This document shows, one piece after another, positions 1 through 8,926 of a stretch of 32,725 nucleotides of DNA (position 1 is the stretch's first letter; each line of letters starts with the position of its first letter). The stretch comes from Chlorobiota bacterium. Its GTDB lineage: Bacteria; Bacteroidota; Bacteroidia; JAADEI01. The notes under the pieces were generated by a model. That model searched no databases. It was not told where the DNA came from and saw nothing but the letters and a program-made list of their open reading frames with translations. The stretch covers positions 1 to 32,725 of the forward strand of contig JAADEI010000030.1 in the NCBI GenBank assembly GCA_013153515.1. The letters are read 5' to 3'. The translations under genes were made by a program, and so were the position numbers.

Positions 1-405
1 CCCGGAACGGTCAGTGGACACTTCATCGGCGGAAACCTATCAATGATTTATAGCCTTGTGGGAAGTAATAGTCTTCCAACCAACTGGCAAGACATCATAC
101 TATTCATAGAAGAAGTTGATGAGTACATCTATCACATTGAGCGAATGCTGGTTTCCTTAGACAGGGCTGGCATCCTGCCCTCCATCAAAGCCCTTGTGCT
201 TGGTTCATTTACCGACATTCATGACCACGAAACACCTTTGGGAAAGACAGTCTTTCAAATAGTTGAGGAAGTGGCTGGTAAATATGGCTATCCGATCGTG
301 AGTGACTTTCCCGCTGGACATGGCGTGGTTAATAAGCCTTTCTGGCATGGGTATAGGTACAAAGTAATAATTTCAAAAAATAGATGCACATTTGCACTTT
401 ATTGA
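1..405 (+). CDS. ldcA: LD-carboxypeptidase (peptidase family S66), C-terminal part
   Basis: The reading frame is open from the first base of the window, so the start and the nucleophile-serine region lie outside. The visible 134 residues match the C-terminal half of murein LD-carboxypeptidases, which remove the terminal D-Ala from muropeptide tetrapeptides during peptidoglycan recycling. Diagnostic pieces are GHFIGGNLS at the very start, the acidic stretch FIEEVDEYIYHIERML (carrying the family's catalytic Glu and the helix that ends in a conserved Arg-Met-Leu), and PAGHG near the end, which holds the catalytic His. The gene stops 31 bases before the next gene, and that gap contains a separate promoter, so the two are probably not strictly co-transcribed. 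Family assignment is firm; the exact substrate is inferred from the family. Confidence 0.88.
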   Translation, partial: PGTVSGHFIGGNLSMIYSLVGSNSLPTNWQDIILFIEEVDEYIYHIERMLVSLDRAGILPSIKALVLGSFTDIHDHETPLGKTVFQIVEEVAGKYGYPIVSDFPAGHGVVNKPFWHGYRYKVIISKNRCTFALY

Positions 406-422
406 TTTTTTTCCTAACTTTG
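391..422 (+). promoter_or_regulatory. Bacteroidota-type promoter (TTTG -N20- TAACTTTG)
   Basis: TTTG at 391-394 and TAACTTTG at 415-422 are separated by 20 bases, which fits the -33/-7 consensus known for Bacteroidota housekeeping sigma factors. It drives the secreted PKD protein starting at 437. The predicted transcript start, about 7 bases after the -7 box, leaves a leader of under 10 bases. The promoter overlaps the last codons of the upstream carboxypeptidase gene. Confidence 0.7.
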
Positions 423-436
423 CCTAAAAAACAGCC

Positions 437-2134
437 ATGAGGAACATACCATTTCTGATAATGTTTGTATGGACAATAGTCATTAGCGCTCAATCACTAG
501 AACGAAAGGTCGCAACTGCTCATCCAGTTGATCACAACAATAATGCGTTGGAGGTGAATAACGAAAACCGCTTACTACGCGAAATGTCTTCAACGCTATT
601 AATAGGTCCAGACCCAGGCCTATTCACCTCTGATTTCGGATTTTATAACATAATACCGGTTAATTCTAATTTTGCTTGCCAACCTTTCTTTAATTATGAT
701 GAAGGAAATTACAACAGCAACAGAATAGATACAGTTAGGAACACTGCTCAATGGGCAGAATGGGCAATAACAGCACTAGCAGACCTTGATTCTCAACTGG
801 TCTATCCATACAACGTGAACAATGGTTGCTTTTCATATGTAATTGATTCTTTTGGTTTTTTCTACGCATACAGCAACCCGGCAAACAAGCCAGATACCTT
901 AGTACTTCAGCTTCTTGTTGGCAATAATGTCCTTTGGAGTGATACAATTTTTAACTTATATAATCTTGTTAGGCCGGAAACAGATGACTTATTTGATACA
1001 CCATCCATCATGATACTGCCAGTAGGAGTTACCCTTGATACTCCACCTGGCATAGCACGATTTAGGTTTATGTATTATGCTCCTAAGGATTCTGCAGCAT
1101 TTGGCTTTAGAGTGTTATATAAAAGCGTTAACTCTTGCGGACATACAAACTGTCCAGGTGTTGATTTTGACAAAGATATTCCTGTCAAAGGAACATTGAG
1201 ATATAAATCCAAATATCCGCATCAAGCACTCTGTGGAACAATCCTATCAACTGATAGTAGAAATAATTTGCCACCCTTTTTCTTCGATTGCAATGGCAAT
1301 GGTCAATATGATCAAGATCAATGTGAAGATTATGTGCCTGTACCACAAACGTTTGCCTTTATAAGATTAATAAATACTAACTATCCATTAACTTTAGACG
1401 CAGACATTCAAACTCCTGATAACAAACGAATAGTTTGTGCTGGAGAGGCTATTAATGTTGAAGCAACACCTGGGTTTGATTCATATACATGGAGTGGTCC
1501 CGGTGCCAGTGGAACAACCAATGTAGGGACAATAAACATCTCTCCTGCTTCTGTGGTTACCAATCCCGACACCTTCGTTATTACAGTTACCGGTCAAGGG
1601 GCTGCAATAGGTTGTTCCTCCTCTGATCAGTTGACAGTGGTTGCATACAATGCCCCACCAATCGCCAACTTTGTTTTAAATGCGACCCCTGGGGACCCAA
1701 CTATAACAGTTGACAACACGTCCCTCTACGGGGTGAATTGCGTTTGGGACTGGGGGGATGGCAACCTCTCAACAGTTTGTGAGCCTTTCGCTTATACCTA
1801 TGGCTCACTTGGAGAATACACAATAACACTTATTGTTTCCAATCCATGTGGGTCAGACACCATTCAGAGAACCGCTGTCCTCACATCTAACCCAATAGCT
1901 GCTTCTGCAAGCCTTACTTACTTCCACAGAAACAATACTGTTGTTATTGAAGGCTTGCCAATGGAAACAACGCATATTCTCTTCACTGATGCTATGGGCA
2001 GAACGGTTAAAACTGTTTCTGTTCAAGGAAAGAAGGAGGTGGAAATTGAGATTAACGATTTGCCTTCCCAACTATACAACGTGGTCATAATGAGCAAGGA
2101 AGGCAGATTAGGAATGTTCAGGTTCACTAAGTAG
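437..2134 (+). CDS. Secreted PKD-domain protein with T9SS type A sorting domain
   Basis: A 565-residue protein with an N-terminal signal peptide (about residues 1-20, hydrophobic core FLIMFVWTIVIS). The first 380 residues are Cys- and aromatic-rich and match nothing I recognise. A PKD domain lies at about 407-488, marked by WDWGDG near 437 and the usual YTYGSLGEYTITL strand. The last ~77 residues look like a T9SS type A C-terminal sorting domain: short beta strands, DAMGRTVKTV, and an ending in GMFRFTK. The protein is therefore probably exported by Sec, moved across the outer membrane by the type IX system, and released or anchored at the cell surface. PKD domains usually serve in adhesion or spacing. 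It has its own promoter and is followed by a terminator, so it is likely monocistronic. The function of the N-terminal region is unknown. Confidence 0.82.
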   Translation: MRNIPFLIMFVWTIVISAQSLERKVATAHPVDHNNNALEVNNENRLLREMSSTLLIGPDPGLFTSDFGFYNIIPVNSNFACQPFFNYDEGNYNSNRIDTVRNTAQWAEWAITALADLDSQLVYPYNVNNGCFSYVIDSFGFFYAYSNPANKPDTLVLQLLVGNNVLWSDTIFNLYNLVRPETDDLFDTPSIMILPVGVTLDTPPGIARFRFMYYAPKDSAAFGFRVLYKSVNSCGHTNCPGVDFDKDIPVKGTLRYKSKYPHQALCGTILSTDSRNNLPPFFFDCNGNGQYDQDQCEDYVPVPQTFAFIRLINTNYPLTLDADIQTPDNKRIVCAGEAINVEATPGFDSYTWSGPGASGTTNVGTINISPASVVTNPDTFVITVTGQGAAIGCSSSDQLTVVAYNAPPIANFVLNATPGDPTITVDNTSLYGVNCVWDWGDGNLSTVCEPFAYTYGSLGEYTITLIVSNPCGSDTIQRTAVLTSNPIAASASLTYFHRNNTVVIEGLPMETTHILFTDAMGRTVKTVSVQGKKEVEIEINDLPSQLYNVVIMSKEGRLGMFRFTK

Positions 2135-2164
2135 ACCTACTTTTGACCGATAGTGCATTGCAAT

Positions 2165-2197
2165 GGCGCGGCTCACCATCCGGGTCGCGCCTTTTTT
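2165..2197 (+). terminator. Rho-independent terminator
   Basis: GGCGCG at 2165-2170 pairs with CGCGCC at 2186-2191, extendable by a G:U and a C:G pair, followed directly by a run of T. It lies 30 bases after the PKD protein gene and separates it from thyA. Confidence 0.85.
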
Positions 2198-2235
2198 ATT
2201 TTTGTTTAAGTTAGTCATTAGCAAACTAATCGGTT

Positions 2236-3033
2236 ATGAATTCATATCTTGAAATGCTTAGGTATGTTCTTGAAAACGGGCAGCCAAGACCCGATAGGAC
2301 AGGCACCGGAACACTCTCAGTATTTGGCTATCAATTTAGACACGACTTGCAAAATGGATTCCCGCTATTAACTACCAAGAAAATAAATTTCAAGGCTGTT
2401 AAAGTGGAAGTATTGTGGTATTTAAATGCGGGCACCGACCTGCCTTTCCTGCACAAATATGGTGTTCACATCTGGGACCCCTGGGCTGATGAGAATGGCA
2501 ATCTTGGTCCTATCTATGGGTATCAGTGGAGGAAGTGGCCCAAGTATGAAGGTGGGCACATAGACCAAATCAGAGAAGTTATTCGGAAAATAAAGGAGAA
2601 GCCCGATGATAGGCGAATGATAGTAAGTGCCTGGAATGTGGCTCAATTAGACCAGATGAGGCTTCCCCCTTGCCATATACTATTTCAATTCTATGTGACC
2701 AATGATAATCGCCTAAGCCTGCATCTGTATCAAAGAAGCGCTGACATCTTCATCGGTGTCCCATTTAACATAGCGGGCTATGCCCTTCTCATACATCTGA
2801 TTGCCCACGTTACAGGCCTTAAACCCGGCGAACTTATTATTTCTTATGGGGACCTACACCTGTATCAAAATCACATTGAACAGGCTGAGAAGCAGTTGAA
2901 GCGGGACCCCCGCCAATTGCCCGAACTAAGGCTCAATCCAGAAGTTAAAGATATTGATGAATTCAAGCCAGAAGATATAGAGATAATCAATTATGACCCT
3001 CATCCATTTATTAAAGCACCGGTGGCAGTATGA
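2236..3033 (+). CDS. thyA: Thymidylate synthase
   Basis: Converts dUMP to dTMP using methylene-tetrahydrofolate, releasing dihydrofolate. The 265 residues match the short E. coli-type ThyA (264 residues). Recognisable elements are the phosphate-binding RTGTGT at 21-26, GYQWR near 95-99, the catalytic cysteine C146 in [10 protein letters not shown] (same number as in E. coli), and [20 protein letters not shown] followed by HLYQNHIEQ for nucleotide binding. The stop codon overlaps the start of the dihydrofolate reductase gene as ATGA, so translation of the two is probably coupled. This suits the chemistry, because ThyA produces the dihydrofolate that FolA reduces. The ATG at 2236 gives a full-length N-terminus and has no obvious Shine-Dalgarno sequence. 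Confidence 0.98.
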   Translation: MNSYLEMLRYVLENGQPRPDRTGTGTLSVFGYQFRHDLQNGFPLLTTKKINFKAVKVEVLWYLNAGTDLPFLHKYGVHIWDPWADENGNLGPIYGYQWRKWPKYEGGHIDQIREVIRKIKEKPDDRRMIVSAWNVAQLDQMRLPPCHILFQFYVTNDNRLSLHLYQRSADIFIGVPFNIAGYALLIHLIAHVTGLKPGELIISYGDLHLYQNHIEQAEKQLKRDPRQLPELRLNPEVKDIDEFKPEDIEIINYDPHPFIKAPVAV

Positions 3034-3530
3034 TGGTTTCGCTAATTGTAGCACATGACAGGAACAGGGTGATCGGCTATCAAGGGAAGATGCCCTGGCA
3101 TATCCCTCTGGACCTAAAGCATTTTAAGAGATTGACTATGGGGCATTGTGTGGTTATTGGACGGAAAACCTTTGAGTCAATAGGGAAGGTGTTGCCCGGC
3201 CGACACTGGATAGTATTGTCTTCACAGAAAAAAGAGAACATAGATGGGAAACTAACGTGGGTATCCACTGTTGAGGAAGCCCTTGAAGTGGCAAAGCAAC
3301 AGGGAGAGAAAGAATTGTTTATTGCCGGCGGAGCTCAAATATATAATCTTTTTATGCCCATAGCAGACAGGTTGTATATAACTCTTATTGATTCAGTTCA
3401 TCCCGGCGACACTTATTTCCCGGAGTATGACTCATCCAATTGGGAAAAATTAAAGGCGGAGTTTGTTCCGCCAACCTCTCAGAACATAGTTCCAATCAGT
3501 TTTATTTATCTTCACAGGAAGGAAAAATAA
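3030..3530 (+). CDS. folA: Dihydrofolate reductase
   Basis: Reduces dihydrofolate to tetrahydrofolate with NADPH. The 166 residues are the usual bacterial length. [15 protein letters not shown] carries the substrate-binding Asp (residue 28, equivalent to E. coli D27). [12 protein letters not shown] and LPGR form the NADPH phosphate-binding region, and the second dinucleotide motif is [12 protein letters not shown]. The start overlaps the thyA stop by four bases (ATGA). Two consecutive ATG codons begin the gene; the first is chosen because of the overlap. The gene is followed after 5 bases by the hemD-like gene, so thyA, folA and that gene probably form one operon. Confidence 0.97.
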   Translation: MMVSLIVAHDRNRVIGYQGKMPWHIPLDLKHFKRLTMGHCVVIGRKTFESIGKVLPGRHWIVLSSQKKENIDGKLTWVSTVEEALEVAKQQGEKELFIAGGAQIYNLFMPIADRLYITLIDSVHPGDTYFPEYDSSNWEKLKAEFVPPTSQNIVPISFIYLHRKEK

Positions 3531-3535
3531 CGTAG

Positions 3536-4282
3536 ATGAACAGAAGGAAAACATTTCTTTTAACAACCCCGGAACTCAAACAAGCACCCTTGCGGAAACT
3601 ACTATTGCAGGAAGGCTTTGAAGTCATTTCGTTGCCTATGACCGAAATTGAAGAAAAGATTCCTCCTCACATAATTATTGAGCTCAGAGACCTGAGAAAA
3701 GCCTATCAGGTCGTTGTACTGTTCTCCACCCCCGCAGCATTTATATTTGATAAATACTTCAAAAAATTCTCCCGAGTTGATGATTATCCAATAATCCTGA
3801 CTATTGGCGATTCCATCGCACGAACAATGAAGGGCTTAGGTTGGAAAAAAGTCAGGTCCATCTCTCTCACTAAATTGGAGGACCTCGTCAAACTGAAGAG
3901 GTTTAGCGTGAGGAAACGCCGGGCGTTGATATTAGCACCTGGGGGAATGATTCCAGACCTGCGAAAAAAGATTAAAGAATATGAACTTAGAGCCTCTCTA
4001 TGGGATAGCTACGACATAACCCTACCTGCCTATGATAGAAACACTTTCATTTCAACCCTTGAAAGGGAGCCCGATGGGATTGTGTTCACTAGTTCAGCAG
4101 CCGTGCAAAACTTCGTTAATCATATTGAAAAATACAATTATGAACTTCCTCCACATACACAGATATACATAGCCGGGACAGGAGCTCTTAAATGGGCTCA
4201 GGAATTAGAACTCCCCTACAATCATTACATTGACCATTGTGATTTCGTAAGCATTTATGAGTATATTAAAAGTCAGGCTTGA
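3536..4282 (+). CDS. hemD: Probable uroporphyrinogen-III synthase
   Basis: The 248-residue protein has the length and layout of HemD, which closes the linear hydroxymethylbilane into uroporphyrinogen III for heme and related tetrapyrroles. Two Rossmann-like halves are visible. The first has TTPELKQAPLRKLLLQEGF and VVLFSTPAAFIFDKYF, and the linker back to it has ILTIGDSIARTMKGLGW. The second has ALILAPGGMIPDLRKKI and the typical GIVFTSSAAVQNFVNHI, followed by IYIAGTGALKWAQELEL. HemD sequences are poorly conserved, so the call rests on the overall pattern and on the FTSSAAVQNF motif. The gene starts 5 bases after folA and appears to be the last gene of the thyA-folA operon. No other heme gene is nearby. 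Confidence 0.75.
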   Translation: MNRRKTFLLTTPELKQAPLRKLLLQEGFEVISLPMTEIEEKIPPHIIIELRDLRKAYQVVVLFSTPAAFIFDKYFKKFSRVDDYPIILTIGDSIARTMKGLGWKKVRSISLTKLEDLVKLKRFSVRKRRALILAPGGMIPDLRKKIKEYELRASLWDSYDITLPAYDRNTFISTLEREPDGIVFTSSAAVQNFVNHIEKYNYELPPHTQIYIAGTGALKWAQELELPYNHYIDHCDFVSIYEYIKSQA

Positions 4283-4352
4283 CCCTTATATTTTTTACTA
4301 TCAAATAACCCTTTTTTGCAACATGAACTAAGGCACCATAACGCATATCTTA

Positions 4353-4368
4353 GTCTGTGAAGACAGAC
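4353..4368 (+). promoter_or_regulatory. Perfect hairpin just upstream of a start codon
   Basis: GTCTGT (4353-4358) and ACAGAC (4363-4368) form a perfect 6-bp stem around a GAAG loop, ending 4 bases before the ATG at 4373. It occupies the place where a ribosome would first bind, so it could reduce or regulate translation of the following gene. It has no T-run and is not a terminator. Confidence 0.45.
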
Positions 4369-4372
4369 CTGC

Positions 4373-6124
4373 ATGAACAAACAAACAGGAATTGATATAC
4401 TAACATTGACATTACTCTATGACCAGTATGACTTTGATGATTTTAATGGGCAATCTATCTTTACTATTACTATGGCTATGCAACCTTATTTCATAGGTCT
4501 ATTGGAGACTTTGACACGTAAGGAAAGGGAACATTGTAAGGAGTTAGCTCAGAAAAGTCTTCCAAAAGCAGTAAAAAAATATGTTGTTACACTTTTGGAT
4601 AGTAAGCCCGGGGAAGTTAGTCGTCGAGAAGAAGAGTTCCTGAAGGGATATTCGGAGAGTGGTAGGCGATGGCTTCGCCGAACAGCTCAAGAATTTCTTG
4701 AAAGTGCACTTTATAGGCTATACGGAAGTGCTTATGAATTGCGGATTTTCCTCAATCAAGTTCATCTGGCTATTGCCCGTGCCCACCCCTCATCTCCTTT
4801 CCTGAAACCATTGAAAAGAAGGATGAAGGAATTAGTCCAACCAATTAACCTATTCTTTACACCCCTGCCTTGGTTAGTTGAACTATCATATCTTTCACTT
4901 TCATATCCTGGCAACACGATCATTGACGCCAGTTCTGTCATCCCTTTTGAAGACGCTTTGAAACTCATCGCTCTTGATAGCAAACGCCTTGAAACAGTGC
5001 GATTTGCCGTTGAACATGACCCTTATATTGGCGAGGAAAATCCATATTCCCCACAGATTATCCAAAAATTACATGATATTCAAAACGAAATACGACAATT
5101 TGGAAAAGTTCCTTTTCATAGAGGCATAATTCTCCTCTATGGCACAATGGCTCTTATCTATGAAGAGCTGGGAAACATCAATCATTCACGAACTATCGCT
5201 GACAAGTTTATAGAAGCCCTTACGCCACTAATTGAATCTCTTAATACGCCCCATGAAAGGACGCACATTACACACAGCCCCAAAGAATGGTTTGACATTG
5301 CCATTTTTATGACAGTTGTTGCCCTTCAGATAGTTAACAGAACTACCGGTTGGCAAAACGAAGTAATTGAAAGACTTAAAGACAATCTGCTTAGTCTGAT
5401 AGAACTAATTAAAGAAAATAAAGAGATACTTTCCACTGGCGAAACCCCACTAATGGCTCGCGCTTCCAACTGGTTAGCCATACACGGTTATTATGACGAA
5501 GCCTATCAACTACTTGAATCAGCAGGATGGTTCTCCCTTGACCCGGAAACTGCATTTCGCCCCATTGAACGGATTGATTTTTCAGTGGCACACTATTGGT
5601 GCTTAGTTAAAGAAAAGAATTGGTCAGAAGCACTGAGAACAGTCTCTAAGTTGGAACAGATCGTTCCTCAACGCCCTATTTATTATTACCTTACAGAATT
5701 GTTACGATTCGTAGTTGCCCTTATGAGAGAAGACTACGAATTGCTTTCTGCCACAGCAGACCGCGTCTATCACTGGAATCGCAGACACCCCAACTTTTTC
5801 CCCACACTGGGCAAAACATTAAGATATATAGCCTTGAACGCGCCCCGGTTCGTGTACCCATCAGATTGGGACAAAGTCGTTGAGCGAATCTCAGAGATGT
5901 ATCAAAAATTTCCATTCTATTTAACAAATGTTGAGAAACACACTCGACTCCTACGTACAATAGCACAGAAAGGTGGTAAGCAAACAAGCCCTGTTCCAAC
6001 CCCTTCAATAAATACAGAAAAATCTATTAATGTCAAGCCATTAGAAGATGTTATAAGCACCCTAACTAATTATCTCAAAGGAAAATCCGTGAACAATGAT
6101 GAGAACAATAGCTCTTTTAATTAG
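4373..6124 (+). CDS. Hypothetical helical protein, 583 residues
   Basis: I do not recognise this protein. It has no signal peptide and no clear membrane segment, so it is probably cytoplasmic. It looks almost wholly alpha-helical, with many Leu, Glu, Arg and aromatic residues. Stretches such as LAIHGYYDEAYQLLESAGWF and HYWCLVKEKNWSEALRTVSK have the spacing of TPR-like helix pairs, which suggests a scaffold or protein-interaction solenoid in the second half. The last ~40 residues are polar and Asn/Ser-rich, probably a flexible tail. The gene overlaps the next by 29 bases, so the two are likely translated together. A hairpin ends 4 bases before its start codon. Function unknown. Confidence 0.75.
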   Translation: MNKQTGIDILTLTLLYDQYDFDDFNGQSIFTITMAMQPYFIGLLETLTRKEREHCKELAQKSLPKAVKKYVVTLLDSKPGEVSRREEEFLKGYSESGRRWLRRTAQEFLESALYRLYGSAYELRIFLNQVHLAIARAHPSSPFLKPLKRRMKELVQPINLFFTPLPWLVELSYLSLSYPGNTIIDASSVIPFEDALKLIALDSKRLETVRFAVEHDPYIGEENPYSPQIIQKLHDIQNEIRQFGKVPFHRGIILLYGTMALIYEELGNINHSRTIADKFIEALTPLIESLNTPHERTHITHSPKEWFDIAIFMTVVALQIVNRTTGWQNEVIERLKDNLLSLIELIKENKEILSTGETPLMARASNWLAIHGYYDEAYQLLESAGWFSLDPETAFRPIERIDFSVAHYWCLVKEKNWSEALRTVSKLEQIVPQRPIYYYLTELLRFVVALMREDYELLSATADRVYHWNRRHPNFFPTLGKTLRYIALNAPRFVYPSDWDKVVERISEMYQKFPFYLTNVEKHTRLLRTIAQKGGKQTSPVPTPSINTEKSINVKPLEDVISTLTNYLKGKSVNNDENNSSFN

Positions 6125-7652
6125 CTTAATTAGTTTAGTGTTAAATGAACCCGATGCTTTCGGGCAATGGTGCTCTGGACTTCTTATCCCTGACAGGTCA
6201 GTTTTTAATGATGGCACTTATAATGGAGATATAATTGTTGGTGTTGGCTATAGTAACGAAGTTGACTCCCTTGGCAAGTGGGCACACATCGCAGCTTTTG
6301 ATACCTCAGGACAAGTACTCTGGCAACGCAGATTCAAAATGTTACCACTTGGCTCAATTGAAGACAACTATTTTACAACTGCGACAGCACTGCCGAATGG
6401 AGATTTCTTAGCGGCTATGGGCACTGGAACCATTGGGTCTGCAATCACTTCACTATTTGTTTTTAACCAAAATGGCGATACAACGTTTTTTAAAACATAC
6501 AATATATTTCCTGACGAAGAGTACTTTAACATTGCTAAGGTTTTGAGAGATGGTACCGTTCTGGTCGGCGGTATGGGAAATGACGATGTTCTCTATTATG
6601 GAACTCTATTATGGTTTGCACCTAACACCTATTCCTTGAAAAGAGTAGTAGGATATTACTTCTTATATCATACATATGCTCCGATAATAACAGATTTTGT
6701 TGAATTAAACGGCAAGATTTATTTTGTGGCTTATATTATGGGTACTAATAAATCGCTTGTTATGTGCGTTGACACCACAGGTAATATAATTTGGAAAAAA
6801 GTTCTGGTCAGTGACAATACATTAATGTTCCAACTGGAAGGCATTACTATTGCATCTGATGGCAATTTGTATGTAACTGGTTACCGAAGCGGGCAGAATA
6901 TTTATGGTTCCTATGGCATTGTTGCCCTCGCTATGGATACCTCGGGCAATCTTTTATGGTATCAGCAATATGTATCACCCTCCATGCCCTACATAAGTGG
7001 AAAAGGTTTAGACATTTACCACGTTCCATTAGATAACTCACTGTTCATAAGTGGTTCCCAAAATGAAACAAAGCAACTTTTTCTTAAGATTGATTTATCC
7101 GGACAAATCATATGGTCTAAGAGTTTCTCATATAGCGGCGAAATATTACGAATTTTCCCTGGAAATAACGGGTTTTATCTAATCGGAAGCACAGAAATGG
7201 TTAATCAGGGTTCGGTTTACAAAGTTGACTATATGGGCAATTCTTGCTGTACAGCCCAAAGCCCTACATTGCTTCAAGCAGAAAATTTCCCTCTTGCGAT
7301 TGTAGATACATACATCATAGGAAGGGTTTTCGTCTCTACACTTGCCCCATTCCCCGGATATCCAGAGGAAGTCAGCGACCAAGGGCAACAGGACTTGTGT
7401 GAACCATTGAAAACACAAAGAGTTTTGAACAACAAGGGAGATTGTGAAATAATTCAACACAGCACTGAGATTGTATTAAATTGCAAAGAATCTATTGACG
7501 AAGTTAAAATAATAACTACTAACGGGCGTTTTGTGTGGAGAAGCACCCCTAATAGTAAAAAAACCTATCTCCCCGCCCTCCCCCGTAACTTGTTAATAAT
7601 AAAGGCTAATCTGAAAAATAGAGTCTGGACCGGCAAGTTGCTAATCTATTAA
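6096..7652 (+). CDS. Secreted propeller-like protein with possible sorting tail
   Basis: 518 residues beginning with an export signal (MRTIALLISLISLVLNEPDAFG). The body contains repeated units of the form D-T-S-G-x-[IVL]-[IL]-W: DTSGQVLWQRRF, DTTGNIIWKKV, DTSGNLLWYQQY and DLSGQIIWSKSF. These are typical of beta-propeller delta-60/PQQ-like repeats in Bacteroidota surface proteins. The final ~60 residues (VDEVKIITTNGRFVWRS-like strands ending KLLIY) resemble a divergent T9SS sorting domain. The start lies 29 bases inside the preceding gene; two ATG codons in a row are possible starts. It is 12 bases ahead of the next secreted-protein gene. Role unknown; the likely site is the cell surface or outside the cell. 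Confidence 0.72.
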   Translation: MMRTIALLISLISLVLNEPDAFGQWCSGLLIPDRSVFNDGTYNGDIIVGVGYSNEVDSLGKWAHIAAFDTSGQVLWQRRFKMLPLGSIEDNYFTTATALPNGDFLAAMGTGTIGSAITSLFVFNQNGDTTFFKTYNIFPDEEYFNIAKVLRDGTVLVGGMGNDDVLYYGTLLWFAPNTYSLKRVVGYYFLYHTYAPIITDFVELNGKIYFVAYIMGTNKSLVMCVDTTGNIIWKKVLVSDNTLMFQLEGITIASDGNLYVTGYRSGQNIYGSYGIVALAMDTSGNLLWYQQYVSPSMPYISGKGLDIYHVPLDNSLFISGSQNETKQLFLKIDLSGQIIWSKSFSYSGEILRIFPGNNGFYLIGSTEMVNQGSVYKVDYMGNSCCTAQSPTLLQAENFPLAIVDTYIIGRVFVSTLAPFPGYPEEVSDQGQQDLCEPLKTQRVLNNKGDCEIIQHSTEIVLNCKESIDEVKIITTNGRFVWRSTPNSKKTYLPALPRNLLIIKANLKNRVWTGKLLIY

Positions 7653-7664
7653 AATTCAGGCAAG

Positions 7665-8423
7665 ATGAGAAAGAGAATAATCAAAAATGGGCTATTGATA
7701 GGAATAACAATGACTTCCTTATCAGTACTCTCTCAGAGCACAGGTTGGAAAATTGAACAAATTACGTATGACGTGTCAAAAGACGGGATTAAGTCCAACC
7801 AAACCAAACAGACTATATATATAGGAAAAGAGGCAGTTAGGATAGAGAATAAGCAAGGTGTAACACTATTCAAGATAGAAGGCGATTCAGCCTACATAGT
7901 CAGATTAATGCCCCCGCAAAAGACATATATGGTTCTTCCTTCCCAGTTCTTAATTATGGGAATGTTGGGAACATATTTCAAGTGTGAAAACACTGGTTGC
8001 GAAATTGACACAACAGCCATCCAACCCACAGGAGAAACAGATACAGTGAAAGGATATAAAACACAGAAAATCAAAGCAAATATGAAAATAATGGGTGTTC
8101 AAACAACGCAGGTGTATCAATGGATGACCAAAGATTGGCACGAATTAAATGAAGCAATGGATGCATATTGGAAGGTTGTAAAAAAAGTACTGTTGAAAAA
8201 TGTTCAGGAACCAGAGCAGGTCCAACTGATGAAGAACGTGTTTGAATACATTGAAGAAATTCAGGACAAATATGGAAACACTATCAAAAGTGAGATGACT
8301 TTGTGGGGTCAAACCACTGTTACAGAAACAGTTTCCGTCTCAAAAGTTAACCTCTCTCCTGATATGTTTATTATCCCTAAGGACTATCAAGAGATGCAAG
8401 GATTTATGCAGTTCAGAAAATAA
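7665..8423 (+). CDS. Exported DUF4412/LolA-like hypothetical protein
   Basis: 252 residues with a signal peptide (GLLIGITMTSLSVLSQ, probable cleavage after the SQS region). The rest is beta-rich, with alternating hydrophobic strands such as TKQTIYIGKEAVRIENKQG and GYKTQKIKANMKIMG. The pattern of a molecule described by amount of change in a variable, then IPKDYQEMQ near the end, resembles DUF4412 and LolA/LppX-fold periplasmic proteins common in Bacteroidota. That assignment is tentative. Two Cys (KCENTGC) may form a disulfide. The gene follows the propeller-like gene after 12 bases and probably shares its transcript. No terminator is visible after it. Confidence 0.68.
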   Translation: MRKRIIKNGLLIGITMTSLSVLSQSTGWKIEQITYDVSKDGIKSNQTKQTIYIGKEAVRIENKQGVTLFKIEGDSAYIVRLMPPQKTYMVLPSQFLIMGMLGTYFKCENTGCEIDTTAIQPTGETDTVKGYKTQKIKANMKIMGVQTTQVYQWMTKDWHELNEAMDAYWKVVKKVLLKNVQEPEQVQLMKNVFEYIEEIQDKYGNTIKSEMTLWGQTTVTETVSVSKVNLSPDMFIIPKDYQEMQGFMQFRK

Positions 8424-8611
8424 TAATATTGTTCTTGGTGCCTGACTACACACTGTTATATTAACTTCTAATGCGAATTTGGCATAAAAACTCATTGTAA
8501 TTAACATGAAATCTATTCACTATTTCATGCAAATTGCTGTTAAATGCTATTCTAAGAAAGGAATAATTCAGACCCTACAGATTCCCTAACGAACGATGAG
8601 CTTAGAAGTTG

Positions 8612-8685
8612 TGGAGCCGACGGGGGTCGAACCCGTGACCTCTGGCTTGCAAAGCCAGCGCTCTAGCCAGCTGAGCTACGGCCCC
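8612..8685 (-). tRNA. tRNA-Ala (TGC)
   Basis: On the - strand this folds into a complete cloverleaf: acceptor GGGGCCG with CGGCTCC and discriminator A, anticodon stem CTGGC/GCCAG around loop TTTGCAA (anticodon TGC), and T-arm loop GTTCGAC. CCA is not encoded. It lies 8 bases after tRNA-Leu, probably on the same transcript. Confidence 0.97.
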
Positions 8686-8693
8686 TAAGTTAG

Positions 8694-8778
8694 TGCCCAG
8701 GGCGGGAGTCGAACCCGCACGCCCTAAACGGGCAACGCCCCCTCAAGACGCCGCGTCTGCCAATTCCGCCACCTGGGC
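8694..8778 (-). tRNA. tRNA-Leu (GAG)
   Basis: 85 bases with the long variable arm (GCCC/GGGC stem) of class II tRNAs. The acceptor is GCCCAGG with CCTGGGC and discriminator A. The anticodon loop TTGAGGG gives GAG on a stem containing two G:U pairs. T-loop GTTCGAC is present and CCA is not encoded. Confidence 0.95.
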
Positions 8779-8926
8779 ATCGCCTTTGTTCAAAAACAAT
8801 GCATCCTTACATTAAGTTCCCTTTTTGTTACGGTCAGGAACAGAGGATGTAAAGAACTAAAAGATGTATGAAAAAATTGTTTTAACACCGTAAGATTCTC
8901 ACGTCCCTCTGGTCTCAAAAAGAACG

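Noticed and set aside
2197-2204. TATTTTTG as a -7 box for thyA
   Set aside because: It matches TAnnTTTG but overlaps the T-run of the upstream terminator, and no -33 element is present; likely chance.
8424-8611. Small gene or RNA between the LolA-like gene and tRNA-Ala
   Set aside because: Only a 27-codon frame without a start signal and no stable hairpin; I see nothing to support a feature.
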